DNA of 8,384 nucleotides from Anaerolineae bacterium (GTDB lineage Bacteria; Chloroflexota; Anaerolineae; B4-G1; SLSP01), in NCBI GenBank assembly GCA_016927095.1, contig JAFGNI010000148.1, positions 1 to 8,384 on the forward strand, in the 5' to 3' direction. Under the pieces are notes generated by a model. It ran no database searches and was not told the DNA's origin. It saw only the letters and a program-made list of their open reading frames with translations. A program made the position numbers and the translations under genes. Below, one piece after another: positions 1 through 6,771 of this stretch (within the stretch, counting starts at the first letter, position 1; each line of letters starts with the position of its first letter).

Positions 1-1
1 C

Positions 2-577
2 CATCTGCTTCGCGGCAAGGAGCAGATCCGCAAATCGAAGGTCGTCGCGATGGCACGCCAGGTCCTCGCACCCCACCGCATCCCGGCGCGCCTGTACATG
101 GTGTCATCGGCACCCTTTGAGGCCGCGATGGCGCCCCTGGACTCGCGCGTGGCCACCGTGGTCTTCCGCCGCTTCATCATGCGCACGGCGGAGCGGATCG
201 CGCGCCATCGCCGGGAACAAGCGCTCATCACCGGCGAGAGCGTTGGACAGGTCGCCTCGCAGACCCTGAAGAACATCAACCTGATTGCCCGCGCCACACA
301 CCTGCCCATCCTCCGGCCCCTGATTGCGATGGATAAGATCGAGATCATCGCGCTGGCGCAGCAAATCGGCACCTACGCGCTCTCCATCCAGCCCTACCAG
401 GACCCATGCTCCCTTCACGCCCGCCATCCCGCCACCTGGGCCAAGATGGAGGACGTGCTCGCCGTGGAGGAGGCCATTGACATCCCCGCGCTGGTGAAGG
501 AGACCCTCGACCACCACGTAGAGGAGATCAGGATCGGCTTCGGGGCGGGCGCAGGCGGCGAAAGTCACGAGTCCTGA
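2..577 (+). CDS. thiI: tRNA 4-thiouridine sulfurtransferase ThiI, C-terminal part (5' end outside window)
   Basis: ThiI adenylates uridine 8 of tRNA and transfers sulfur to it; in many bacteria it also feeds sulfur to thiamine thiazole synthesis. Only the last 191 codons are present, open from the window edge. They cover the end of the PP-loop pyrophosphatase domain. The family signature ALITGESVGQVASQTLKN is at visible residues about 75-92, followed by LPILRPLIAMDKIEII and IGTYALSIQPYQDPCSL. The SGGxDS ATP loop, THUMP domain and ferredoxin-like domain would lie upstream. The protein ends shortly after the PP-loop domain, so it is the short form without the C-terminal rhodanese domain of E. 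coli ThiI. The usual Cys-Cys pair after PYED is Pro-Cys here, keeping the second Cys (bases 407-409), which I align with the active-site Cys of the PP-loop domain. The stop lies inside one arm of a palindrome. Family assignment is secure; the Cys alignment is from memory. Confidence 0.93.
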   Translation, partial: HLLRGKEQIRKSKVVAMARQVLAPHRIPARLYMVSSAPFEAAMAPLDSRVATVVFRRFIMRTAERIARHRREQALITGESVGQVASQTLKNINLIARATHLPILRPLIAMDKIEIIALAQQIGTYALSIQPYQDPCSLHARHPATWAKMEDVLAVEEAIDIPALVKETLDHHVEEIRIGFGAGAGGESHES

Positions 578-637
578 TTCAGGGTCGCGCTTAGCGGATG
601 GCTGCGCTGAGCGCAGCCATGAATCAAGACTCATGAC
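564..637. repeat. Nested palindrome across the thiI stop codon
   Basis: A 17-base arm (564-580) pairs with 621-637 at 15 of 17 positions. Between them, 598-607 and 611-620 form a perfect 10-base-pair stem around a 3-base loop (TGA). The outer left arm contains the thiI stop codon. The structure could end thiI transcription or protect its 3' end, but no clean T-tract follows the inner stem, so a classical intrinsic terminator is not proven. It may also be a resident intergenic repeat that merely overlaps the gene end. Confidence 0.6.
598..620 (+). terminator. Possible thiI transcription terminator hairpin
   Basis: Perfect GC-rich stem of 10 base pairs (ATGGCTGCGC with GCGCAGCCAT) and a 3-base loop, 20 bases after the thiI stop. 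The following bases are not T-rich, so it would be a non-canonical or factor-assisted terminator. Position and stem strength are the only support. Confidence 0.35.
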
Positions 638-690
638 TTTCGACTTCCGACTTCCGACTCCCGACTTTCGACTTTCGACTTTCGACTCTC
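635..690. repeat. Tandem heptamer repeat, 8 copies of GACTTTC-type unit
   Basis: Eight consecutive 7-base units: GACTTTC, GACTTCC, GACTTCC, GACTCCC, GACTTTC, GACTTTC, GACTTTC, GACTCTC. Every unit begins with GACT and only the last three positions vary, always among pyrimidines. The array starts at the end of the palindrome right arm (635-637 shared) and ends 11 bases before a TATACT box. It resembles in style the short tandemly repeated heptamers of cyanobacteria and Chloroflexota. It is not CRISPR, since there are no spacers. Confidence 0.9.
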
Positions 691-701
691 CTAGCTTCCA
701 C

Positions 702-733
702 TATACTACTGAGGCGGGAAACGCTCATGGAGG
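702..733 (+). promoter_or_regulatory. Putative -10 box and Shine-Dalgarno site for the ubiD-like gene
   Basis: TATACT at 702-707 matches the bacterial -10 consensus at 5 of 6 positions and lies 36 bases before the ATG at 744. The expected -35 position falls in the heptamer array and matches poorly (about 3 of 6), so an activator or an extended context may be needed. GGAGG at 729-733 is a strong ribosome binding site 10 bases before the start codon and supports the start at 744. Confidence 0.45.
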
Positions 734-743
734 TTAACTAGAG

Positions 744-2051
744 ATGGATGTCCGCACCTTCCTCGCCGAGCTGGATGCCGCAGCCGAGCTACTGCACGTC
801 ACCAGCCCGGTCTCGCCGACCTTCCAGGTGGCGAGTCATATCGCGCAACACGATGGGCAACCGGTCCTCTTCGAGGCCCTGCCCGGCTTCCCGGGCTGGC
901 GCCTGGCCTCGGGTTATGTGGCGCAACGATCACACTTCGCGCGGGCCGTCGGCTGCGACGCTGCGGAGCTGATCGCGCGCATGACCGCCGCTCTGGAGAA
1001 TCCGATGCGCCCACCGGTGACCACAGACGCACCGTGCCAGGAGGTCGTCATCGAGGACGTCGACCTGGCACGTATCCCCATACCCCGGTACCATCCGCTC
1101 GACGGCGGCCCGTACATCACCGCCGGCGTCTCAGTGATCACAGATCCGGAATTCGGCCGCAATGCCTCATTCCATCGCCTGATGGTGATCGGGCGCGACC
1201 GGTTCGTCGGGCGCATCGTCGAGCAACGGGGCACGCACACGGCCTGGTCCAAAGCGCCCGACGGCCTTCCGATGGCCGTCTGCGTCGGGCTCCCCCCGCA
1301 TGTGCTGCTGGCGGCAGCCCTCTCGCCGTCCAAGGGCGTGGATGAGCTCGCCATCGCGCACGCCCTGGCGCCGACCCCGACGGCACGGGCCAAGACAGTG
1401 CCCCTGGAGATCCCCGCCGACGCGGAGCTGGTCTTTGAGGGCCGCCTCACCCACGCGTTCACGACAGAGGGGCCTTTCCCCGATCTCACGGGTACCATGG
1501 ACGGCACGCGGGAACAACCGGTCTTTGAGGTGACGACCATTACACACCGGCGCGATCCGATCTTCCACGCCCTCCTGCCCGCCGGCTTGGAGCACAAGAA
1601 CCTGATGGGGATGCCGCGCGAGCCGACCATCTACGCCGAGGTCAGCAAAGTCACCCATTGTACGGGCGTACGCATCACCCCGGGCGGATGCTCGTGGCTC
1701 CATGCCGTCGTTCAGATCGCACCGCGAGGTGCAGACGATGCGCGGAAAGCCATCGAGGCGGCCTTCCGCGGTCACAGCTCCCTGAAGCATGTGGTGATTG
1801 TGGACACTGATGTGGACATCGATAGCCCAGCCGACGTGGAATGGGCGATCGCGACCCGTTTCCAGGCCCATCGCGACCTGATCGTTGTCGAAGACCAACC
1901 CAGCTCAAGCCTCGACCCCAGTGCTCGCCAGGTCCCTGGACAGAAAGCGCGCACCACCAAGATGGGGCTGGACGCTACCATCCCGTGGGATGAGCCACGA
2001 GACGGATATCTCCGTGTGCGGTACAATGTGACACAGATCAAGGAGGGATAA
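744..2051 (+). CDS. UbiD-family prenylated-FMN-dependent decarboxylase; candidate trans-anhydromevalonate 5-phosphate decarboxylase
   Basis: UbiD-family enzymes use prenylated FMN to (de)carboxylate alpha,beta-unsaturated or aromatic acids. At 435 residues this has the compact family length. Recognisable parts in order: N-terminal MDVRTFLAELDAAAELLHV with PVLFE near residue 41; the cofactor-side block YITAGVSVITDPEFGRNASFHR with R145; VFEGRLTHAFTTEGPFPDLTG with acidic residues E242 and D247; LPAGLEHKNLMG near 278-289; and the C-terminal block DVDIDSPADVEWAIATRFQAHRD, then SSSLDPSA and KMGLDAT. R145, E242 and D247 fit the Arg-Glu-acid catalytic triad, the third acid being Asp. The start is set by GGAGG. 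The next gene begins one base after the stop. The aconitase X subunits on the other strand suggest an archaeal-type mevalonate role, converting trans-anhydromevalonate 5-phosphate to isopentenyl phosphate. Alternatives are phenolic-acid or ubiquinone/menaquinone-type decarboxylation. Family call is secure; substrate is inferred. No ubiX (cofactor synthase) is in the window. Confidence 0.93.
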   Translation: MDVRTFLAELDAAAELLHVTSPVSPTFQVASHIAQHDGQPVLFEALPGFPGWRLASGYVAQRSHFARAVGCDAAELIARMTAALENPMRPPVTTDAPCQEVVIEDVDLARIPIPRYHPLDGGPYITAGVSVITDPEFGRNASFHRLMVIGRDRFVGRIVEQRGTHTAWSKAPDGLPMAVCVGLPPHVLLAAALSPSKGVDELAIAHALAPTPTARAKTVPLEIPADAELVFEGRLTHAFTTEGPFPDLTGTMDGTREQPVFEVTTITHRRDPIFHALLPAGLEHKNLMGMPREPTIYAEVSKVTHCTGVRITPGGCSWLHAVVQIAPRGADDARKAIEAAFRGHSSLKHVVIVDTDVDIDSPADVEWAIATRFQAHRDLIVVEDQPSSSLDPSARQVPGQKARTTKMGLDATIPWDEPRDGYLRVRYNVTQIKEG

Positions 2052-2052
2052 G

Positions 2053-2799
2053 ATGAACTTCCTGAACACGCTGAACCGCGTGGTGATTGTGATTGTCTGC
2101 CTGCTTCTGATCGCGGGACTGACGGCGCTTTTCCTGCTGCCGCAGATCGTCCTGGAGGGCCTCGGACGGTGGATGCTGGATTGGGGCAACTACTTCTATG
2201 GGCTGGACCCGTGGGTACGCCTGGGCATCGGCGTCATCCTAGCCATCGTCGTCGATCTGGTGCTGCTCCTCGTGATTTTCTTTGAGGTTCGCCGGAGCCG
2301 CAACCGCTTCATCCGCGTGCAACAAGTCGCGGGTGGCATGGCCAATATCAGCATCGAGAGCGTCGTCGAACTGCTGCAACATCGTCTGGACCCGCTCCCC
2401 GGCGTGATCGAGGTCACGCCGCGCATCCAGGCGAAGGGCAACCGTGTCTCCGCTCGGGTCGAGGCGGGCGTCAACCGGGGCACCAACGTCCCGCAGACGG
2501 CCAACCAGCTGATCAAGACCATCCAGTCCGTCCTGACCGATGAGTTGGGGCTCCAGATCGCGGGCCAACCGGAAGTGCAGGTCACCGTCGTGAGGCGGAA
2601 GGGAGAGGGCGCCCCGGCGATTCCTGCCGGCGAAGCCGCGCCACCGCCGCCCACCGCGACCTTCAGGCCCCCGTCCGCGGGGCCCACCCCTGCGGGGCCC
2701 CCACCGTTGCCGGAAGCGGCATCGACCGAAGTGGCTGACATGGAGATCGTGGCGCCCGAGCCGGCCGGCGACGAGGATGAGGCGTCCGGCACATCGTGA
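2053..2799 (+). CDS. AmaP/Asp23-like two-helix membrane protein
   Basis: A 248-residue protein with two membrane segments (about 10-32 and 56-78) joined by a short aromatic loop, then RRSRNRF, a positively charged stretch expected on the cytoplasmic side. Residues about 88-182 form an alpha/beta domain (ISIESVVELLQHRLDPLPGVIEVTP ... RVSARVEAGVNRGTNVPQTANQLIKTIQSVL ... PEVQVTVV) that resembles AmaP, the membrane anchor of the alkaline shock protein Asp23. Residues about 185-248 are a low-complexity Pro/Ala-rich tail ending in an acidic stretch (GDEDEASGTS). Strong ribosome binding site AAGGAGGG at 2040-2047, inside the end of the preceding gene; the start is one base after that gene's stop, so translation is probably coupled. 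The scpB start overlaps its stop. Likely role is an envelope-associated scaffold or stress protein. The family call rests on architecture and remembered pattern, not an alignment. Confidence 0.7.
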   Translation: MNFLNTLNRVVIVIVCLLLIAGLTALFLLPQIVLEGLGRWMLDWGNYFYGLDPWVRLGIGVILAIVVDLVLLLVIFFEVRRSRNRFIRVQQVAGGMANISIESVVELLQHRLDPLPGVIEVTPRIQAKGNRVSARVEAGVNRGTNVPQTANQLIKTIQSVLTDELGLQIAGQPEVQVTVVRRKGEGAPAIPAGEAAPPPPTATFRPPSAGPTPAGPPPLPEAASTEVADMEIVAPEPAGDEDEASGTS

Positions 2800-3359
2800 G
2801 CGATACCCTTAAGCTGACGCCAGAAGCGCTCGTGGAGGCACTGATCTTCGCCTCGCCCCGGGCTGTCCCCGTGGAGGATCTGGGCAATGCTACCGGCCTG
2901 ACGATCGAGGAGACCGAGGCCGCGCTGGCCAACCTCGAGGAAGATCTGAAGACACGCGGGCTGCGGTTGCAGCGGAACCGGAATCGGGTGCAGTTGGTCT
3001 CCGCTCCTGAAGCCGCAGCCTGCATCGAGACGTTGCTGGGTCTCGATGTGCAACTGCGATTCACGCAGGCAGCGATGGAGACGTTGTCCATCGTTGCCTA
3101 CGCCCAGCCCGTGACCCGTCCCCAGGTTGAGTCGATCCGCGGCGTGAGCTCTGACAGCACGTTGCGGACGCTGCTCTCCGCGGGCATGATCGAGGAGCGC
3201 GGGCGCGCAGAGACGCTGGGCCGGCCTATCCTCTATGGGACGACCTTTGAGTTTCTGCAGCAGTTTGGGCTCCAGCGCCTTGATGAGCTACCGCCCTTGG
3301 CGTCGAAAACCACGGCGGACGTTGAGACGGAGGGCGAGGCGCCGGAGTCACCTATCTGA
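2796..3359 (+). CDS. scpB: Segregation and condensation protein B
   Basis: ScpB is the winged-helix kleisin-binding subunit of the Smc-ScpA-ScpB condensin that compacts and separates chromosomes in the cytoplasm. The 187-residue length is normal. The first winged-helix domain is at about residues 8-80 (LTPEALVEALIFASPRAVPVEDLG ... GLRLQRNRNRVQLVSAPE). The second, at about 88-160, has the family hallmarks METLSIVAYAQPVTRPQVESIRGV, STLRTLLSAGMIEERGRAETLGRPILYGTT and FEFLQQFGL. The tail after 165 is short and acidic. The GTG start overlaps the TGA stop of the preceding gene (GTGA), indicating translational coupling and no independent strong ribosome site. scpA, normally the direct upstream partner, is not in this window; an AmaP-like gene takes its place. 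Confidence 0.95.
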   Translation: MSDTLKLTPEALVEALIFASPRAVPVEDLGNATGLTIEETEAALANLEEDLKTRGLRLQRNRNRVQLVSAPEAAACIETLLGLDVQLRFTQAAMETLSIVAYAQPVTRPQVESIRGVSSDSTLRTLLSAGMIEERGRAETLGRPILYGTTFEFLQQFGLQRLDELPPLASKTTADVETEGEAPESPI

Positions 3360-3442
3360 GCTTTGGACCAACAGGCGAGCGCTCTCGGGTTCCAACGCCA
3401 CGGCCCCACCCAGTGTTGTGGGACTGTGACGTGAAGACGCCT

Positions 3443-6223
3443 ATGAACAGGCCAAACTCGCCCGCCGGCGGATGCGCCCTGAGGATGCTCCTCATCATGG
3501 GCCTCGTCCTAACCTTCCTCAGTGGCAGATCCGCTGTCCGTGCTCAGGCAACCGGCGACACCGTGGGCGTCTACTATGTCGGCCCCGAGGACCAGATCGC
3601 CGTGGCCCTTGACCGCGCCGGACCCTTTCTGGTCCGCGTCGACCAGCCGGATCTTGCGCAGGTGATCGTGATCAACAACGCTCCGCTGCGAGAGAGCCTC
3701 GAGGTCTTCAGCGCTGAGATCCAACAGGAGCGGGTGGGCCTCGTCCTCTTCTGCGGCAACTTCTTCCCCCAACAGGTCGACGACCTCCGGCTTCTTCTGG
3801 GATTCAGCACCTTTGGGTTGGACCAGACGGCTGCACCGTCACCGGTCGAGCCCGGAGGCGCAGATGACGTTCTGGGACAGGCCATCACGTGGCGCTCGGC
3901 CCCGGAGCTGCGCGCGCGCACGCTGATTACCAACCCCAACCTGCTACGGCCTGTCGTGACGACGCCGGACCTACAGGGGATCATCCAGCGTGTGCGTGGC
4001 CGGGATCAGACACAGGCCTTGATCGTCGGCGCCTGGTTGAGCCATCCGGCCAACGAGCTCTGGCAAGATTGGGCCTACTTCGACTACCTAGTCTACCGCC
4101 TGATCGCGGATGCCGCCGGTGCCGACCGCATCCTTTCCTACGTCGACTACCCACTGTCACCTGCGCCCGAGAGGACCCTCCGTTGGGGGATCGTGGGTGC
4201 CGGCGTCGGGTTCCTGCTGGCTGCGGGTGCGATCTACTACAGCGCGCGGCGGCGCCTCTACCTCCACCCTGAGCTATCGACGTCCTGGGAGCGTCTGACG
4301 GCGCCGGCGATGCCCCCAAGCCGCACCAGCGGAGATCGTGCCGCTGTGACCCAGGCTGCCATTGCACAAGGCAGACAAGAGACCTCAGAAGCGGGGAGAC
4401 CGGCAGTGACTCCAGAGACCGCCGGCGCGGACCTTGCGTGGAAAGAGGCCGGATTTCACCGTCCGCTTGCAGGGTTCCTCACCTACCTGCCGCTGGGGTT
4501 GATCGTGACCGCTCCTTTGCTCTTCTACCAACTCCGGTTCCTGCCGGACATCCTGATGACGGACAGCTTGGGCTACGAAGCTTGGCAGACTGTGAGCCGC
4601 TGGACGCTGGCGCTGTGGACCGTGCTGGATGCCGGTGTGGGCGTGGCTGCGGTCCGCTACTACGCGATGACGCGCCGCCACTGGCCAAGCCAGGCCGTGA
4701 AGTACATCCAGTTCTATGTCTGGTGGCAGTTCCTCAGCGGCGCCGTGCAGGTCGGTCTCATCGCCATCCTGACCGTCGTCGCACTACCGGTCTTCGGCCT
4801 GGCGCATTTCAGCTACTACCTGCTCGCGCGTGCACTGCTCCAGTTCCCCGGATTCCTGCAGGTCTTCACGATCGCGTTCCGCGCCAGACAGCGCTTTGAC
4901 TACGAACAGCTCCTGATCCTCTTCGGCCAACTCATCACGCCCCTGCTGCAGATCGGGTTCGTGGGGGCACTCCAGCCGTGGGCGCAAGCCAGTCTCGAGA
5001 TCTCCGCCGGGATCAGCGGCGCGTTTGGACTCGCGGCAGGGCTCCTGGTGGGGCAGGCCCTGACCTTCCTCGTCGGTGTCTTGCTGCACCGGCGCGAGGG
5101 TGAGCCGCTGAGCTCTCTCTTTCTCCCCACGTTCAACGCACGGACTAGTAGCGAAATCCTTCGCTTTGGCGTCCCCTGGTCCATTGGCGCCGCGATGCCC
5201 GCGGTCGGCGCTGTCGTACTGCTCCTGCTCCTGAACCGGCTGCTGGCCCAACACAGCACCACGCCGACCGCTTGGTTCAACTTGATCGAGGTCACAGCTA
5301 TGTTCGAGATCCTGCTCACCAGTTTTTACTGGGATCTCATGCCGGCCCTGTCGGAGGCCGCAGCCTTCCGGTACAAGACGCTCCTCCGCTACTATGTCAG
5401 CCAGGCCATCCGCTATGGGGGATGGTTCAGCTTCTACCTCTTCGGCTTGATCAGCGCGCTGGGCCCCGTCGTCATCAGCCTGTTCCCCTTGCCCAAGGCG
5501 GCCGCCCCAGCCGTCTCCGCGGCCCCGGCGTTCCTCGAATGGCTGGTCCCTTTGGCGGCATGGGGCGCCTTGCGCTGGGCAGCTTGGCTTCCGGACCGCA
5601 TGCTGGAAGCGGCGGGAAAGCCTGGGGCCGTAGCCCTCCTGGCGACCGTCGAACAAATCCTGCGCATTGCCGGGGCCTATGGCCTGCTCCGGCTAGGCGG
5701 GAGCGTGACCGTGGGCGATCTCGACATCCGCCTGGGACTGGCAGGGCTACCTGCCGCCTACGCCATCGCCCTGCTGGTCCGGATCATCCTGGGACGCTGG
5801 CTCGGCGGTCGCTACCTGGTCAAAGCCCGCACCTACGTCTGGCAATCGCTGATCGTCCCGGGGCTCGCAGGTCTGATCATCTACCAGCTGCTTCAGGTTG
5901 GGGTGCCCTTCGTGTTGCCCGGATCGTGGCAAGGCGCCGCTGTCCTGGCGGTGGGGCTGGCGCTGCCGGTGTTGCTTGTCTACGGATTCCTGACCGCGAT
6001 GCTTGGGGGATGGGATGACGGGGGGCTTGCCGACTTCCGAAAAGCCATGCGCATCAGCGGCATAGGCCGGCCCTTTGCCTGGCTGCTCTACGAGGTCATC
6101 GCCCTGGGCGCGCGATTCTCCCCGCTGCACGGTCGATTTCCCATGATGCTCTATGAGCTCGCCCAAAATGAAGCCCAGGCTCTTACCTTCGCCCGCAGCC
6201 AGGAGCAGATAGTGGGCGAATGA
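3443..6223 (+). CDS. Large membrane protein: exported N-terminal domain fused to a MOP/Wzx-like flippase body
   Basis: About 926 residues from the ATG at 3443; GTG at 3413 or 3431 would add 10 or 4 residues. No start has a strong ribosome site, and I chose the ATG because a signal peptide follows directly (core LLIMGLVLTFLSG, possible cleavage after VRAQA near residue 36). Residues about 38-240 look like an extracytoplasmic alpha/beta domain (VIVINNAPLR, VGLVLFCGNFFPQQVDDLRLLLG, QALIVGAWLS), recalling glutamine-amidotransferase-like or DUF4350-like folds but without a recognised catalytic triad. One helix follows (about 248-267, GIVGAGVGFLLAAGAIYY), then a polar linker to about 345. Residues about 345-900 hold many membrane helices with features like polysaccharide flippases of the MOP superfamily (LDAGVGVAAVRYYA; LLLLNRLLAQHSTTPTAWFNLIEV; LLTSFYWDLMPALSEAA). 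Probable role: moving lipid-linked glycans across the membrane. Substrate unknown. It follows scpB by 83 bases and may share its transcript. Confidence 0.75.
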   Translation: MNRPNSPAGGCALRMLLIMGLVLTFLSGRSAVRAQATGDTVGVYYVGPEDQIAVALDRAGPFLVRVDQPDLAQVIVINNAPLRESLEVFSAEIQQERVGLVLFCGNFFPQQVDDLRLLLGFSTFGLDQTAAPSPVEPGGADDVLGQAITWRSAPELRARTLITNPNLLRPVVTTPDLQGIIQRVRGRDQTQALIVGAWLSHPANELWQDWAYFDYLVYRLIADAAGADRILSYVDYPLSPAPERTLRWGIVGAGVGFLLAAGAIYYSARRRLYLHPELSTSWERLTAPAMPPSRTSGDRAAVTQAAIAQGRQETSEAGRPAVTPETAGADLAWKEAGFHRPLAGFLTYLPLGLIVTAPLLFYQLRFLPDILMTDSLGYEAWQTVSRWTLALWTVLDAGVGVAAVRYYAMTRRHWPSQAVKYIQFYVWWQFLSGAVQVGLIAILTVVALPVFGLAHFSYYLLARALLQFPGFLQVFTIAFRARQRFDYEQLLILFGQLITPLLQIGFVGALQPWAQASLEISAGISGAFGLAAGLLVGQALTFLVGVLLHRREGEPLSSLFLPTFNARTSSEILRFGVPWSIGAAMPAVGAVVLLLLLNRLLAQHSTTPTAWFNLIEVTAMFEILLTSFYWDLMPALSEAAAFRYKTLLRYYVSQAIRYGGWFSFYLFGLISALGPVVISLFPLPKAAAPAVSAAPAFLEWLVPLAAWGALRWAAWLPDRMLEAAGKPGAVALLATVEQILRIAGAYGLLRLGGSVTVGDLDIRLGLAGLPAAYAIALLVRIILGRWLGGRYLVKARTYVWQSLIVPGLAGLIIYQLLQVGVPFVLPGSWQGAAVLAVGLALPVLLVYGFLTAMLGGWDDGGLADFRKAMRISGIGRPFAWLLYEVIALGARFSPLHGRFPMMLYELAQNEAQALTFARSQEQIVGE

Positions 6224-6263
6224 GAGAATGAGCGAGTCAGCGATAAAGCAATGAAGCGATGAT
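6216..6263. repeat. Degenerate 8-base tandem repeat across the flippase-like stop codon
   Basis: Six consecutive octamers: GCGAATGA, GAGAATGA, GCGAGTCA, GCGATAAA, GCAATGAA, GCGATGAT. Each begins with G and is mostly a GCGA-plus-ATGA theme. The TGA stop of the upstream gene (6221-6223) is the end of the first unit, so the last codons of the gene are part of the array. Degenerate, but the period of 8 is readable by eye. Confidence 0.55.
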
Positions 6264-6300
6264 GCGGCCCGACAGGGCGCTCACAGCCGGGCAACATCGC
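6256..6300. terminator. Possible terminator between convergent genes (weak)
   Basis: The 104-base gap between the plus-strand flippase-like gene and the minus-strand aconitase X small subunit needs transcription to end on both strands. An imperfect stem can be drawn between 6256-6271 (GCGATGATGCGGCCCG) and 6288-6300 (CGGGCAACATCGC), with a 3-base bulge and one mismatch. No T-tract follows on either strand. Weak call. Confidence 0.2.
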
Positions 6301-6327
6301 ACTACGATCGATTGAGTTTGACCAGCC

Positions 6328-6738
6328 TCAAGGCCTGCGGACGATCGTGACCTTTGCGCCCTCGACGCGGACCCAATCGCCGGTTTCGATCGCATCGATG
6401 GGCACCTGATCGACCATCGGGATATCGCTGATGATGGCACCGACCGCGACAATCGGCTCACTCTCGGCGTTGATGATCGCAGCCGGCGCCAGCCCATTTG
6501 CCGCCAACTCGTACAGCACATACGACCCCACCGTGCTCCCCTTCCCCGTGGGGAAGACCAGCACCGTCCCGGCGACATTCGCCCCCTCCAGCGGATGCCC
6601 CCGCTCGATCACGATCCCCGTCTTGCCGTCGACCCCGCCGAGGAAACCGACCGGCTCCCAGGAGACCAGCGCCGGCCCCTCCGCAACGCCGGATTTGATG
6701 AGACGACCGGAATAGACGTCCGCTGGGAGGTCTGTCAT
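6328..6738 (-). CDS. Aconitase X small (swivel domain) subunit, DUF126 family; candidate phosphomevalonate dehydratase small subunit
   Basis: A 136-residue protein of the DUF126/AcnX swivel family, the small partner of split aconitase X enzymes. Motifs: GVAEGPALVSWEPVGFLGGVD (17-37), GHPLEG (47-52), VFPTGKGSTVGSYVLYEL (61-78), AIINAESEPIVAVGAIISDIPMVD (87-110). The GKGST loop supplies the family's conserved Ser (S68), probably equivalent to the catalytic Ser of the aconitase swivel domain. It lies downstream of the large subunit in the same orientation, so the two should form one heterodimer. Archaeal phosphomevalonate dehydratases have this two-subunit form; bacterial aconitase X proteins can instead dehydrate cis-3-hydroxy-L-proline. 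I chose the ATG at 6738 because family similarity begins just after it. An in-frame GTG at 6774 would add 12 residues (MHRERRRNPELP). The AGGAG preceding the ATG is 16 bases away, longer than ideal, so the start is not settled. Confidence 0.88.
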   Translation of the reverse strand: MTDLPADVYSGRLIKSGVAEGPALVSWEPVGFLGGVDGKTGIVIERGHPLEGANVAGTVLVFPTGKGSTVGSYVLYELAANGLAPAAIINAESEPIVAVGAIISDIPMVDQVPIDAIETGDWVRVEGAKVTIVRRP

Positions 6739-6771
6739 AGGCAGTTCCGGGTTTCTCCTGCGCTCACGATG

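Noticed and set aside
104..634. 176-residue minus-strand open frame over thiI
   Set aside because: It lies opposite a clear ThiI coding sequence and shows no family motif.
635..690. CRISPR array from the repeated heptamers
   Set aside because: The units are 7 bases long and directly adjacent, with no spacers; no cas gene is present.
914..1630. 238-residue minus-strand open frame inside the UbiD-like gene
   Set aside because: It is an antisense shadow of a well-supported UbiD-family gene in GC-rich DNA, with low-complexity Arg/Ser-rich translation. The same holds for the minus-strand frame 1167-1898.
2196..3053. 285-residue minus-strand open frame across the AmaP-like and scpB genes
   Set aside because: It spans two genes supported on the other strand and has no recognisable domain; its Ser/Thr/Arg-rich composition is typical of an antisense shadow.
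3405..3421. Small CCCAC/GTGGG stem before the flippase-like gene as a terminator after scpB
   Set aside because: Only about 5 base pairs with no T-tract; too weak to claim, and it overlaps an alternative start codon.
4784..5656. 290-residue minus-strand open frame in the flippase-like gene
   Set aside because: Its Gln/Glu/Arg-rich translation is what hydrophobic codons give on the opposite strand. The plus-strand frame is longer and has clear membrane helices.
5272..6018. 248-residue plus-strand open frame in another phase
   Set aside because: Arg/Pro/Gly-rich off-frame translation inside the flippase-like gene, with no domain.
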